This document shows positions 16,739-25,570 of a stretch of 64,000 nt of DNA, piece by piece. The position numbers and the translations under genes are program-made. This DNA is from Lachnospiraceae bacterium (GTDB taxonomy: Bacteria > Bacillota > Clostridia > Lachnospirales > Lachnospiraceae), in contig CAADTP010000004.1 in NCBI GenBank assembly GCA_900751995.1, positions 1 to 64,000 on the forward strand. The letters are read 5' to 3'. How positions within the stretch are numbered: position 1 is the first letter of the stretch; every line of letters starts with the position of its first letter. The notes under the pieces were generated by a model, which did not search any database, was not told the origin of the DNA, and saw only the letters and a list, made by a program, of their open reading frames with translations.

Positions 16739-17608
16739 TTATCCTCTTCTCCTGTTTCGTTCCTTCGGATCCATATAATCCCGGATCGTATCTCCCAAAA
16801 GATTAAAGATCATTACTGTAATAAAAATCGCCATTCCCGGCGCAAGTACCATCCACGGTGAAATCTGCAGCATACTTCTTCCATCGTTGATCATACTTCC
16901 CCATTCTGCCATTGGAGGCTTTACCCCAAGCCCGAGAAAGGAAAGTCCTGCCAGCTCCATCATCATGGTTCCGATATCAAGAACTGACGTAACAAGGATG
17001 GGGCCTGCGATATTGGGAAGGATATGTTTGAGCAGAAGCTTTCCTGTACTGCTTCCGGAAAGCTTCGCCGCCATAAGATATGCAGAGTCCTTCTGAGTCA
17101 GAGTAAGCCCTCTGGCAAGTCTCGCAAACTTCGGCCAGCTGATCACTGCCAGGGCAATGATCGCATTCTGGATACCGCCTCCCAGAACACCTGCTACTGC
17201 CAGGGCAAATACCAATCCCGGAAAAGCCAGGAACAGATCGGAGATACGCATCAGAACAGTATCGGCTTTGCCGCCCTTCCAGCCACAGAAAATACCAATA
17301 GCCGTTCCCGCCACAGTGATCACCGCAACCAGGAGCAGCGTTGCATAAATACTGGTCGTACTTCCTATGATCACACGGGAAAGCATATCTCTTCCATAAC
17401 GGTCTGTCCCGAGTAGATGCTCCGGTCCCGGCGGTTTCTGGGCAAGTGCCAGATCCTGGGCATAAGGATCATAAGGGCAGAGATATTTTGCAAATGCCGC
17501 TACAAACAGAAGCAATGCTGTAAGCACAAGAAAAAAGACAAGTTTTGCTTTTGTATGATTTTTCCGGATCTTCTGCTTCCGGACTGTGATATTATTTTTT
17601 CCACTCAT
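16739..17608 (-). CDS. Opp/Nik-type ABC permease, OppC/NikC-like
   Basis: 289 residues, six predicted membrane helices. The N-terminal cytoplasmic and first-helix region precedes the family hallmark HLLGTDRYGRDMLSRVIIGS near residue 65. The EAA loop is near SAYLMAAKLSGSSTGKLLLKHILPN. It overlaps the upstream permease gene by 4 nt, so both membrane subunits are translationally coupled. Partner of the NikA-like binding protein 46 nt downstream. Confidence 0.93.
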   Translation of the reverse strand: MSGKNNITVRKQKIRKNHTKAKLVFFLVLTALLLFVAAFAKYLCPYDPYAQDLALAQKPPGPEHLLGTDRYGRDMLSRVIIGSTTSIYATLLLVAVITVAGTAIGIFCGWKGGKADTVLMRISDLFLAFPGLVFALAVAGVLGGGIQNAIIALAVISWPKFARLARGLTLTQKDSAYLMAAKLSGSSTGKLLLKHILPNIAGPILVTSVLDIGTMMMELAGLSFLGLGVKPPMAEWGSMINDGRSMLQISPWMVLAPGMAIFITVMIFNLLGDTIRDYMDPKERNRRRG

Positions 17609-18549
17609 GCTCTGTCACCTCCAAGTCGTACTCTCGGATCCAGATAGTGGTAAATAATATCTGTCACCAGATTTACCAGAACATAAATAACCGCCATCCA
17701 GGCCACATAAGCCTGGATGATCGGATAGTCACGCATGGTGATCGCATCTACCGCCAGTTTTCCGACACCATCCCACATAAAGATATTTTCCACAATGGCA
17801 GTTCCTCCCAGAAGATTGCCGATGGACAGAGCCAGCAGTGTGATGATCGTCAGCATGGAAGCCTTCATTACACTCTTCCAGATGATCACACGACTGCGGA
17901 TCCCTCTTGCCCGGGCTCCGGTCACATAATCCTTATTCAGTTCTTCCAGAACCGTGGCACGCACCTGTCTGGTATATTTTGCAGCCATGGAGATCGCCAG
18001 TGTCAGTGTCGGCAGAATGATACTCTGTCCGAGATCTGTATTTGTGACTACCGGTAAAACGCCCAGCCTGATGGACAGAAAATACATCAGGACCATGGCA
18101 GCAAAAAAATTCGGCATGGAATTGCCGATAAAGCTTAAAAATCTTATCAGATAATCTACCCATTTGTTGTGCTTTACTGCTGACAGGATTCCCAACGGAA
18201 TCGCAAGAACAATTGTAAGAAGGATCGATGACAGAGTCAGCATCATCGTTGCCGGAAGCTTTGAAATAAAGGTTTCATAGACATCTCTGTGAGACACATA
18301 GCTCTCTCCCATATCTCCGGTTACCATTCCCGCAAACCAGGCAGCATATTGTACAAGGAATGGTTTATCAAGGCCATATTCTGCCTTCGCATTATCAATG
18401 ACCTCCTGGGATACTGCAGAGCCTGCATTTTCATACATATAAGTTACTGCATCTCCGCCGGCAAGCCGCATCATGGCAAAAGAAAGAAATGTGATCCCGA
18501 TCAGGACCGGGATCAGCTGCAGCAACCGTTTTATTATATATTTTCCCAT
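17605..18549 (-). CDS. Opp/Nik-type ABC permease, OppB/NikB-like
   Basis: 314 residues, six predicted membrane helices, starting with the family-typical MGKYIIKRLLQLIPVLIGITFL. The EAA loop lies around KDYVTGARARGIRSRVIIWKSVMK, and the C-terminus ends YHYLDPRVRLGG as usual for OppB. First gene of a five-gene importer operon (permease-permease-binding protein-ATPase-ATPase). Its promoter carries the palindrome shared with the other two operons of this locus. Confidence 0.93.
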   Translation of the reverse strand: MGKYIIKRLLQLIPVLIGITFLSFAMMRLAGGDAVTYMYENAGSAVSQEVIDNAKAEYGLDKPFLVQYAAWFAGMVTGDMGESYVSHRDVYETFISKLPATMMLTLSSILLTIVLAIPLGILSAVKHNKWVDYLIRFLSFIGNSMPNFFAAMVLMYFLSIRLGVLPVVTNTDLGQSIILPTLTLAISMAAKYTRQVRATVLEELNKDYVTGARARGIRSRVIIWKSVMKASMLTIITLLALSIGNLLGGTAIVENIFMWDGVGKLAVDAITMRDYPIIQAYVAWMAVIYVLVNLVTDIIYHYLDPRVRLGGDRA

Positions 18550-18593
18550 ATTTTCCTCTCCGCACTTTGTTTCTCAGTATTTCGAATAACAAA

Positions 18594-18634
18594 AGTTTAA
18601 CAACACGGCTGTTCTGCCACAACCCCGGCGGGGG
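18594..18634 (-). promoter_or_regulatory. promoter of importer operon 1 with CCCC-N4-GGGG palindrome
   Basis: TTGTGG at 18617-18622, a 17-nt spacer and TAAACT at 18594-18599 on the minus strand. The palindrome CCCCGGCGGGGG-type sequence (18623-18634) touches the -35. Further upstream TGGAATACATATGCATG resembles the promoter at 24.5 kb. The leader is only about 40 nt and has GCGGAGAGG as ribosome site. Confidence 0.65.
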
Positions 18635-18681
18635 GATTTTACATATTCCATTTTGTCATGCATATGTATTCCATCATGTTC

Positions 18682-20646
18682 TTATATTCTCACACAGTGA
18701 CATGCGGATAATTCTTTCCAGCCCTCTCCAAGAGACTGTGGCTCTTCATACTCGATCAACCTCCGTTTTTTCTCTTCCAGCGGATCCGGGATATGGATCG
18801 CAGAAAGCAGGGACTGTGTATAAGGATGCTGCGGATTTTCAAAAAGCTCTTTTGTAGGTGCCATTTCTACCAGCTTTCCGTTTTTCATCACACCGGTTGT
18901 ATCACTTAAAAAACGTACCATTGACAGATCATGGGCAATAAAAAGAAACGAAAATCTTTTTTCCTGCTGAAGCTTTTTAAAAAGCATGACGATCTGTGCC
19001 TGGATAGAAATATCCAACGATGCGATCGGTTCATCTGCAATGATAAGACGTGGTTCCATGAGAAGGCTTCTTCCTATGGCAACTCTCTGTCTCTGTCCGC
19101 CGGAAAGCTCTCCCGGCTTTTTCGACAGAATGCTTTCATCCAGTCCTGTCTCCTTCAGGATTTCCCGAAGCCTGTTCTCCAGCATTTCTCTGTCACGGAT
19201 CCTGCGACTGATCTTTACAGGCTCCAGCATGATCTGCCGTATGCTCATTCGGGGATTCAGTGCAGCGCCCGAATCCTGAAAGATCATCTGGATCTCCGTC
19301 TGCATTTTCTTCCGCATTCCGAAAGGATCCTTTTTATCCGGCACTCTTGCTCCCTGATAAAAGATCTCCCCACCTGTAGGCCGGTAGATTCCTGCAAGCG
19401 TTCTGGCTGTCGTGGATTTTCCGCAGCCGGTCTCTCCCACCAGTGCCATGATCTCACCTTCCCGGATACTGAAGGAAACATCATCCACTGCATGGATCGT
19501 ATAATCGGAACGGATACGGAAATGCTGCTTCAGATTTCTGGCTTCGATCAGTACAGGCGCCTGTTTCTGTTCTGTTTTCTGTAAAAATGACGCTTCCTTT
19601 TTATCCGGTTTCTGTTTACGGCCGCTGTTTTCCTGTAATCTGTCCTTCAAAATGGCGGGCTTTTCTATTTTCGGAGCTCTTTCATCCAGAAGCCATGTGG
19701 CTGCATAATGCGTATCACTGACTTTAAACATCGGAGGAGTCTGTTCATAATCGATTGCCAGCGCCTGGGGATTTCGAACGGCAAATGCATCTCCCGGCGG
19801 AGGATTCAAAAGAGAGGGCGGCATTCCGGGGATCGGATTCAGCTCCCCTTTTTCACCTGCAAATACAGGCAGTGAAGACAGAAGTCCCCAGGTATAAGGA
19901 TGCCGGGGATCATAATAAACCTCTTCCGCTGTCCCGATCTCAATGATCTTTCCTGCATACATAACTGCAACTCTGTCTGCGATCCTTGCAACAGCTCCCA
20001 GATCATGAGATATGAACACAATACTGATCCCTGTTTTTTCTCTCAGCTCAAGAAGCAGATCCAGAATCTTTGCTTCCACGGTTGCATCCAGTGCTGTAGT
20101 CGCCTCATCGGCAAATAATATTTCCGGATCACAGGCCAGTGCAATAGCCAGCACACAACGCTGACGCATTCCTCCGGAAAAAAAATGAGGCTGCAGGCCA
20201 TAGCGCTGTTCTGCATCCGGAATCCCTACCAGCTTCAGCATTTCCACAGCTCTTTTTTTCGCCTCATCCCTGGATACTTTCTGATTTTTGATAATAGCCT
20301 CTGTGATCTGTTTGCCAACAGGGATCGTCGGATTCAGCGTCAGCATAGGATCCTGGAACACCATGCTTACCTTACTTCCGCACAGCTTTTCCATTTTTTT
20401 TCTTTTATAGGCTGTGATATTCTCTCCGCAGAGACTGATCTCTCCGCTTTTTACATGTGCATTCGGTGGCAGAAGCTTCATCACGCTACGGCACATAACG
20501 GTTTTTCCACATCCGGACTCACCTACGATACAAAGTATCTCTCCTTTTTTTACCGTGAGATCAACATTACGGACGGCCTGTACCTCGCCGTCCGGTGTGT
20601 CAAAGCTTACCGAATAGTTTTTTAATTCCAAAACGGTTTCCTGCAT
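18682..20646 (-). CDS. Opp-type ABC importer ATPase, two ATPase domains fused
   Basis: 654 residues carrying both ATPase halves of one importer. Domain 1 (about 1-270) has Walker A GESGCGKT, signature FSGGMRQR and Walker B ILFADEATTALD. After a linker rich in Lys, Gln and Glu (about 335-385), domain 2 has GETGCGKST, LSGGQRQR and LIIADEPIASLD. Fusions of this type occur in GsiA-like transporters. The neighbouring importer keeps the two ATPases separate. The ATG follows AAGGAA, which overlaps the stop of the binding-protein gene. Last gene of the operon; no strong terminator was found after it. Confidence 0.92.
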   Translation of the reverse strand: MQETVLELKNYSVSFDTPDGEVQAVRNVDLTVKKGEILCIVGESGCGKTVMCRSVMKLLPPNAHVKSGEISLCGENITAYKRKKMEKLCGSKVSMVFQDPMLTLNPTIPVGKQITEAIIKNQKVSRDEAKKRAVEMLKLVGIPDAEQRYGLQPHFFSGGMRQRCVLAIALACDPEILFADEATTALDATVEAKILDLLLELREKTGISIVFISHDLGAVARIADRVAVMYAGKIIEIGTAEEVYYDPRHPYTWGLLSSLPVFAGEKGELNPIPGMPPSLLNPPPGDAFAVRNPQALAIDYEQTPPMFKVSDTHYAATWLLDERAPKIEKPAILKDRLQENSGRKQKPDKKEASFLQKTEQKQAPVLIEARNLKQHFRIRSDYTIHAVDDVSFSIREGEIMALVGETGCGKSTTARTLAGIYRPTGGEIFYQGARVPDKKDPFGMRKKMQTEIQMIFQDSGAALNPRMSIRQIMLEPVKISRRIRDREMLENRLREILKETGLDESILSKKPGELSGGQRQRVAIGRSLLMEPRLIIADEPIASLDISIQAQIVMLFKKLQQEKRFSFLFIAHDLSMVRFLSDTTGVMKNGKLVEMAPTKELFENPQHPYTQSLLSAIHIPDPLEEKKRRLIEYEEPQSLGEGWKELSACHCVRI

Positions 20647-20656
20647 GATCTTTTCC

Positions 20657-22243
20657 TTATTTTGTAATGGTCCAGTCTTCAATATTCCACATAACACCTA
20701 CGGAATGATGTCCCAGAACACGTGTGGTATCCAGTCCGTCAAGTCCGGAAACGCCTACATAATCTCCCTGAAGATAAGCAACCAGAAGGATTCCAGGTGC
20801 CTTGGCATATGCCTTTTCGAATTCACTATATGCTTCTTTTCTGGCTTCCTCAGTCTCACCGTGACGGCCTTCCTCAAGATATTTATCCACATCTGCATTG
20901 GAATAATGCATGTTGTTTCCACTTGCGTCGGTTACAAAGTTTACATATGCCATATCCGGGTCAAACTGTGTTGCATAGCCGGCAAGAAATCCATTGTATC
21001 CTGCATCCCAGTCAAATTTGGTAACAAGCTTTACTTCCATTTCCACACCAGCCTGCTTCAGCATATCAGACATGACATTGGCAATATCCACACGCTCTTC
21101 TTCGTAATCACGTACCTGGATGGTAAAGTGGAATTTCTGTCCGTTTCTCTCATAGATCCCATCATCACCTTTTTTCCATCCCAGCTCTTCCATCTTCTTT
21201 GCAAAGGTATCCAGATCATAGGAGTAGATATTGGCTTCCTTATCTGTTCCGAGAGGGTTTCTCTGGATCGGGCTGTATGCCGGCTCTCCCTGTCCTGCAA
21301 GAACACCTGCAATAATGGAATCCTTATCCAGCGCATAATTCAGAACGCCGATAGAATCTCCGTTTTCCTTCCAGAAATCTGTGCTCATATCCATGGCTGC
21401 TCCACGGTAATCTGCTGTGGTGAACTCCCAGTAATTATATCCGTCCTTATCCTTGAACTGAGAAGCGTAGTTGGAATTCAGCCATGCAAGATCCGCCTCA
21501 CCGGACTGGAGCATGGTTGCCTTGGTAGTCTCATCCGATACTGTACGATATACAACGGTTTCAATATTCGGAACCTTTCCGTAATAATCTTCATTTCGTT
21601 TCAGTGTGATCATTCCGCCGGTAGCATCCCAGTCTTCAAATTTATAACGGCCTGTTCCCACCGGATTCTGGTTAAAGGATGTGGTATTCACGTCCTCTCC
21701 TTCCAGAAGATGCTCAGGAAGGATTCCTATGGTAAAGTAATCCAGCATGGCAGCATCATACTGATCCAGTGTAAAGATCACAGTCTGATCATCCGGTGCC
21801 TCAATATTTGTAATGTCCTGATAGTTGCTGGTGATACTGGCTCCCAGGGTTTCATCCTCTGTAAGCTCCTTATAGGTGTATACAACATCCTCTGCATTGA
21901 AATCTTCTCCATCATGCCACTTAACACCATCTCGAAGCTTAAAAGTATAGGTATTGGTATCCTTGTCAAAGGTATAGCTCTCTGCAAGATCCTCTACCGG
22001 CTTTCCATTGGCATCATATTTCATCAGTCCTGAAAAAATAAGATCCGGAAGTTCATCATGGTTATTCAGAAGGGGATTGATCGTACTTTCTGACTCACCC
22101 GCATATACCAGGGTTTTGTTTTCTTCTGCCGCAGCTATGGTTACCACACTGCCTGCAGTTGCTCCTGTACATGCTGCGGTCACTGCTGCCAGCGTTATCG
22201 CCGCATATTTTCTTCCATAGTTGATTCCTGTTCTCTTTTTCAT
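20657..22243 (-). CDS. family 5 extracellular solute-binding protein
   Basis: 528 residues. The signal region (KYAAITLAAVTAACTGATAG then a second hydrophobic stretch to IAAAEENK) has one cysteine without a convincing lipobox. SBP_bac_5 features: DLIFSGLMKYDANGKPVEDLAES, FKLRDGVKWHDGEDF, NPVGTGRYKFEDWD, KRNEDYYGK. The C-terminus reads LGHHSVGVMWNIEDW, with a His pair that could bind a metal or ligand; this is speculation. The ATG at 22243 follows GAGGAAAACAG. It sits between the permease genes and the fused ATPase. Ligand unknown. Confidence 0.88.
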   Translation of the reverse strand: MKKRTGINYGRKYAAITLAAVTAACTGATAGSVVTIAAAEENKTLVYAGESESTINPLLNNHDELPDLIFSGLMKYDANGKPVEDLAESYTFDKDTNTYTFKLRDGVKWHDGEDFNAEDVVYTYKELTEDETLGASITSNYQDITNIEAPDDQTVIFTLDQYDAAMLDYFTIGILPEHLLEGEDVNTTSFNQNPVGTGRYKFEDWDATGGMITLKRNEDYYGKVPNIETVVYRTVSDETTKATMLQSGEADLAWLNSNYASQFKDKDGYNYWEFTTADYRGAAMDMSTDFWKENGDSIGVLNYALDKDSIIAGVLAGQGEPAYSPIQRNPLGTDKEANIYSYDLDTFAKKMEELGWKKGDDGIYERNGQKFHFTIQVRDYEEERVDIANVMSDMLKQAGVEMEVKLVTKFDWDAGYNGFLAGYATQFDPDMAYVNFVTDASGNNMHYSNADVDKYLEEGRHGETEEARKEAYSEFEKAYAKAPGILLVAYLQGDYVGVSGLDGLDTTRVLGHHSVGVMWNIEDWTITK

Positions 22244-22337
22244 TCTGTTTTCCTCATCTTTCCTTATTTTCAAACCGGTTATCCACACTTCGGAATGTTT
22301 TATCACGGTTTGCGTCCAAATATTTTTTCTGACTGCA

Positions 22338-23255
22338 TCAGAGATTGCTGTAATGATTATTTACCTCACTTCTCACAAAGCTTCCCATACTGGTAATGCA
22401 CATTAAAGTAATGACCAGAAAAACTCCCGGGATCACGATCACCCACCAGGTATTCATGATCAGTGCTTTATTTGCCAGTGAGAGCATACTTCCCCAGGAG
22501 ACTACATCTGCCGGAAGCCCGAGGCCAAGAAAGCTTAAAGTAGATTCCATGGTAATACAGCTGCTTACCGAAGAAATTACTACAAACATGATCGCCGAAA
22601 CAAAATTCGGTATCAGATGGTGATACATCACATATCCAAAACTTCCTCCGCAAAGTCTTGCATACATCACATAATCACTGTTCCTTATCTGCCGCACTTC
22701 ACTTCTTACAATACGGGCCAGTGCAAACCATCCGGTAATACCGATGATCACAGATATGCTGATCACATCATCGGCCTGAAGGACTGCTGACAGGATCAGG
22801 ATCAGCAGAAGGGTCGGAATACTTCCGCACATTTCCGTAAACCGCATCAGAACCGAGTCCACCTTTGGCCCTGCTGTTCCGCTGATGCATCCGTAGGTAA
22901 CACCGATCACAGTAATGATCGCAGCTCCCAGAAGCCCGATCACCAGAGAAACCCTTCCGCCATACCAGATCAGTGAATAAATATCTCTTCCAAGCGAATC
23001 CGTTCCAAAGATAAATTCCTTTCCCGGCGATGTATTCAGATTCTGGAGATAAAAACCTGAGGGATCATGATTTGCCACAACATTTGCAAATACACAGCCC
23101 AAAACGATCAGAAAAAGCAGGAACGCAGAAAATACCGGTTTCCCCTTCAACTTTTCCTGAAATGTTTTTTTCCGTTTTTCAGATTCTTGCTGCTTCCACC
23201 CGGCACCAACTACCTGAAAAAGCTCAGCTTCTGAAAGCTTCCGGTCAGCTACCAT
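22338..23255 (-). CDS. Opp-type ABC permease, OppC-like
   Basis: 305 residues. A charged 35-residue cytoplasmic N-terminus precedes six predicted membrane helices. The family motif FIFGTDSLGRDIYSLIWYGGR lies near residue 80, and the EAA loop around SDYVMYARLCGGSFGYVMYHHLIPN. The gene overlaps the upstream permease by 7 nt. Partner of the binding protein and fused ATPase downstream. Confidence 0.92.
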   Translation of the reverse strand: MVADRKLSEAELFQVVGAGWKQQESEKRKKTFQEKLKGKPVFSAFLLFLIVLGCVFANVVANHDPSGFYLQNLNTSPGKEFIFGTDSLGRDIYSLIWYGGRVSLVIGLLGAAIITVIGVTYGCISGTAGPKVDSVLMRFTEMCGSIPTLLLILILSAVLQADDVISISVIIGITGWFALARIVRSEVRQIRNSDYVMYARLCGGSFGYVMYHHLIPNFVSAIMFVVISSVSSCITMESTLSFLGLGLPADVVSWGSMLSLANKALIMNTWWVIVIPGVFLVITLMCITSMGSFVRSEVNNHYSNL

Positions 23256-24241
23256 ACCCTCACCTCCGAATCCTTCATTCTTGGATCGATCTCTTCATTG
23301 ACAGTCTGTGCAACAAAGCTGCTTAAAAATACGATGAATCCCGTGATCAGCACATCGATCATCAGCAGGTTATAATCATGATATTTAGCAGATTCCACTG
23401 CAAGATTTCCAATTCCCGCATAATTGAAAACAGCTTCCACAGTTACAGTCCCACCGGTTACATGGGGTACCGAAACGGCCATGATACTCACGATCGTCGG
23501 CATTACATTTCGAAGACAATGCTTCCACAGGATCTTTCTTTTGGAAAGTCCCTTGGATCTGGCAAGAAGTACATAGTCCTTCCGCACCTCATCCAGAAAT
23601 TTGTTACGTATCATATATGCGTAATACCAAAGATGGCTGAAGATCATTACTACCAGCGGAAGGATCATATGCTTCATACGATTGCCGATACTATCTGCCA
23701 TTCCCACATCATAGGCACCGCTGCTTGGGAACCATCCAAGATTTACACTGAAGATCAGGATCAGTACCACACCAAGCCAGAAAGCCGGCACATAATAGGC
23801 TGCTGTTCCGATCTTGCAGATCAGCCGGTCGATCCACTGATCCTCATGGAGCGTACAGAATATGGCGATCAGAACTGCCAGTATAAAGATCACAATATAA
23901 GCAATTCCTCCCAGCACCAGAGTATTTCCGATCAGCGGTTTGATCACATTCATAACCGGCTGCCTGTATTTCAGCGACAATCCGAAATCACCATGGACTA
24001 CATTGGTAAACCACCTTACATACTGTACTCCGATCCCCTGATCCAGTCCTAGTCTCGTTCTGGCCGCAGCCACTTCCTCGCTGGTCATCATTTCCAGGGA
24101 ATCTCCGTAAAAGGACTGCAGGGGATCTCCCGGTGCCAGTCTCGCCAGCCAGAACACCACCACAGACAGCAGAAACATAACCACAGCAAGCAGAAGGATC
24201 CGCTTCAGGATCCGGATGACCAGTTTATTTTCTTTGTTCAT
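23249..24241 (-). CDS. Opp-type ABC permease, OppB-like
   Basis: 330 residues from the ATG at 24241 (NKENKLVIRILKRILLLAVV), which follows GGAAAATT. The frame stays open a further 33 codons upstream, but that part is the repeated leader element, not permease. Six predicted membrane helices; the EAA loop is near KDYVLLARSKGLSKRKILWKHCLRN. First gene of a four-gene importer operon, behind a leader of about 250 nt with several hairpins. Confidence 0.92.
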   Translation of the reverse strand: MNKENKLVIRILKRILLLAVVMFLLSVVVFWLARLAPGDPLQSFYGDSLEMMTSEEVAAARTRLGLDQGIGVQYVRWFTNVVHGDFGLSLKYRQPVMNVIKPLIGNTLVLGGIAYIVIFILAVLIAIFCTLHEDQWIDRLICKIGTAAYYVPAFWLGVVLILIFSVNLGWFPSSGAYDVGMADSIGNRMKHMILPLVVMIFSHLWYYAYMIRNKFLDEVRKDYVLLARSKGLSKRKILWKHCLRNVMPTIVSIMAVSVPHVTGGTVTVEAVFNYAGIGNLAVESAKYHDYNLLMIDVLITGFIVFLSSFVAQTVNEEIDPRMKDSEVRVW

Positions 24242-24280
24242 AATTTTCCTTTCCCACTGCCCTTTACAGTTCAGACAGAC

Positions 24281-24338
24281 ATTCGCATTCCGCTCTGCTG
24301 CATGCTCATGAACACAAATCGTGAAGCGATTTGTGTTC
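24281..24338 (-). repeat. leader repeat, copy 2 (upstream of importer operon 2)
   Basis: On the minus strand GAACACAAATCG and CGATTTGTGTTC form a 12-bp stem (24310-24338) that runs into ATGAGCATGCAGCAGAGCGG and AATGCGAATG. It matches copies 1 and 3 closely over about 33 nt after the stem. Confidence 0.7.
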
Positions 24339-24344
24339 ATATTT

Positions 24345-24383
24345 CAAAAGCAGTTATGGCATCCAAAACCATAACTGCTTTTG
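24345..24383 (-). other. leader hairpin of importer operon 2
   Basis: A perfect 15-bp stem (24345-24359 with 24369-24383) with a 9-nt loop. Like the hairpin upstream of lrgA it starts with CAAAAG, ends CTTTTGAAA and sits just before the leader repeat. No U-tract. Confidence 0.65.
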
Positions 24384-24496
24384 AAAGGGTCGTGTTATTA
24401 TTCGACAAAACATTTATATGCACAAATAGGAGTGCGCGGAGGTTATGTGCATCACAGTGTTTTTATATTCAGCACGCGGAGTGTGCTGCTGATATT

Positions 24497-24537
24497 ATTT
24501 TATCATTTAACAGCTTTCGGACAACCCCGGTACGGGG
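24497..24537 (-). promoter_or_regulatory. promoter of importer operon 2 with CCCCG-GTA-CGGGG palindrome
   Basis: TTGTCC at 24519-24524, a 16-nt spacer and TAAAAT at 24497-24502 on the minus strand. The perfect palindrome at 24525-24537 touches the -35. Upstream TGGAATACACATCCATG matches the corresponding site of operon 1. Between the promoter and the permease lie about 250 nt of leader with the two hairpins described separately and no convincing gene. Confidence 0.7.
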
Positions 24538-24575
24538 ATATTGGACAGTCGGGTTTGGCATGGATGTGTATTCCA

Positions 24576-24633
24576 TATAAAAAACGGGACTTTTCTGTAT
24601 CAGGAACCTGTGTCCCGTGCAGAAAAATCCCGT
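24576..24633 (-). terminator. terminator after the LysR gene
   Basis: On the minus strand a 14-bp stem (ACGGGATTTTTCTG with CAGAAAAGTCCCGT, one G-U pair) encloses a smaller CAGG/CCTG hairpin and ends in TTTTTT. It insulates the fusion-enzyme/LysR transcript from importer operon 2. Confidence 0.9.
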
Positions 24634-24657
24634 CTGATCTTTTGCTTTATTCTTTTA

Positions 24658-25566
24658 TCACTTCCCGGAAATCTGAAGTCTTTCCTTCACGAATCCCAGA
24701 AAATCCTTTCCCTGTTCACTGAGCTCTTCACCTTTCCGGCAGATGCACCCATAAACAAGTTTCTGTCCTTCTCCCGGAAATGTATATTTCACGGAGGAAT
24801 ATCCCGGATCACGGCCGGAAAGATCCGCACCACTGATATTACACAACTCTCCGGACCCAAGAAGACGTTCCACGATATAATCACTGTTTGTTACGACTAC
24901 GGTCTCTGCCTCCACTGCGGAATGACCGTTTTCCTCTACAAGGTTCCGGTAATTGTCCGGAGAAAATTCATCGGGAAATCTCTGGATCAGCCTGAGCTGG
25001 GACATATTAAAATCTCCCTCATCTGCTTTCCCTTTCCCGGTATAAATATTTACCTCGGTTTCCGTCAGCAGCTCAAATTCCAGGTAATTTCGGGAAAGAA
25101 AATACTGGAACGCCGCCAGCTGATTCTGCATCACATAGGCGAATCCCATATCATCCTGTCTGCCTTTCACACGTTTTATGATCTCATGGGTATCTGCTGC
25201 GTAAACCTGATAATGAAGATCATCGCACTTATGTGCTTCATAATACGTTACGAAGATATCCGCAAACCAGGAGCTGGGATGAAAGCATACACACAGGCTG
25301 CTTTTTGCAAGTGGCTGTGCCTGCATTTCCAGTTCATCTATATTTTCCAGGATCCTCTGCACATGGATATATGCACGCTCTCCTTCCGGTGTCAGCTCTA
25401 TGCCCTTTGCATGACGGACAAACAGCTGGGTACGCATATCGTCTTCCATGGAACGGATCACCTTGCTTACATTTGACTGCGTGGTAAAAAGCAGTTCTGC
25501 TGCCTGGCTGAAGGAGCCTGTTTTGGCACAGGCTGCAAAATATTGTATCTGTTTTATATTCAGCAT
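24658..25566 (-). CDS. LysR-family transcriptional regulator of the importer locus
   Basis: 302 residues. The N-terminal winged helix is typical (FAACAKTGSFSQAAELLFTT, SNVSKVIRSMEDDMRTQLFVR), followed by the linker helix and a substrate-binding-protein-like effector domain. It starts 5 nt after the stop of the methyltransferase/deacylase fusion with AGGTAGGA as ribosome site, so the two share a transcript. Position makes it the natural candidate to control the three palindrome-bearing promoters. Effector unknown. Confidence 0.92.
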   Translation of the reverse strand: MLNIKQIQYFAACAKTGSFSQAAELLFTTQSNVSKVIRSMEDDMRTQLFVRHAKGIELTPEGERAYIHVQRILENIDELEMQAQPLAKSSLCVCFHPSSWFADIFVTYYEAHKCDDLHYQVYAADTHEIIKRVKGRQDDMGFAYVMQNQLAAFQYFLSRNYLEFELLTETEVNIYTGKGKADEGDFNMSQLRLIQRFPDEFSPDNYRNLVEENGHSAVEAETVVVTNSDYIVERLLGSGELCNISGADLSGRDPGYSSVKYTFPGEGQKLVYGCICRKGEELSEQGKDFLGFVKERLQISGK

Positions 25567-25570
25567 GATC

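Noticed and set aside
20645..22033. A 462-codon plus-strand frame
   Set aside because: Antisense to the clear solute-binding protein gene; no start signal and no recognisable fold.
23249..24340. Longer OppB-like permease starting at 24340
   Set aside because: The extra 33 codons are the leader repeat found at two unrelated genes; the ribosome site fits the ATG at 24241.
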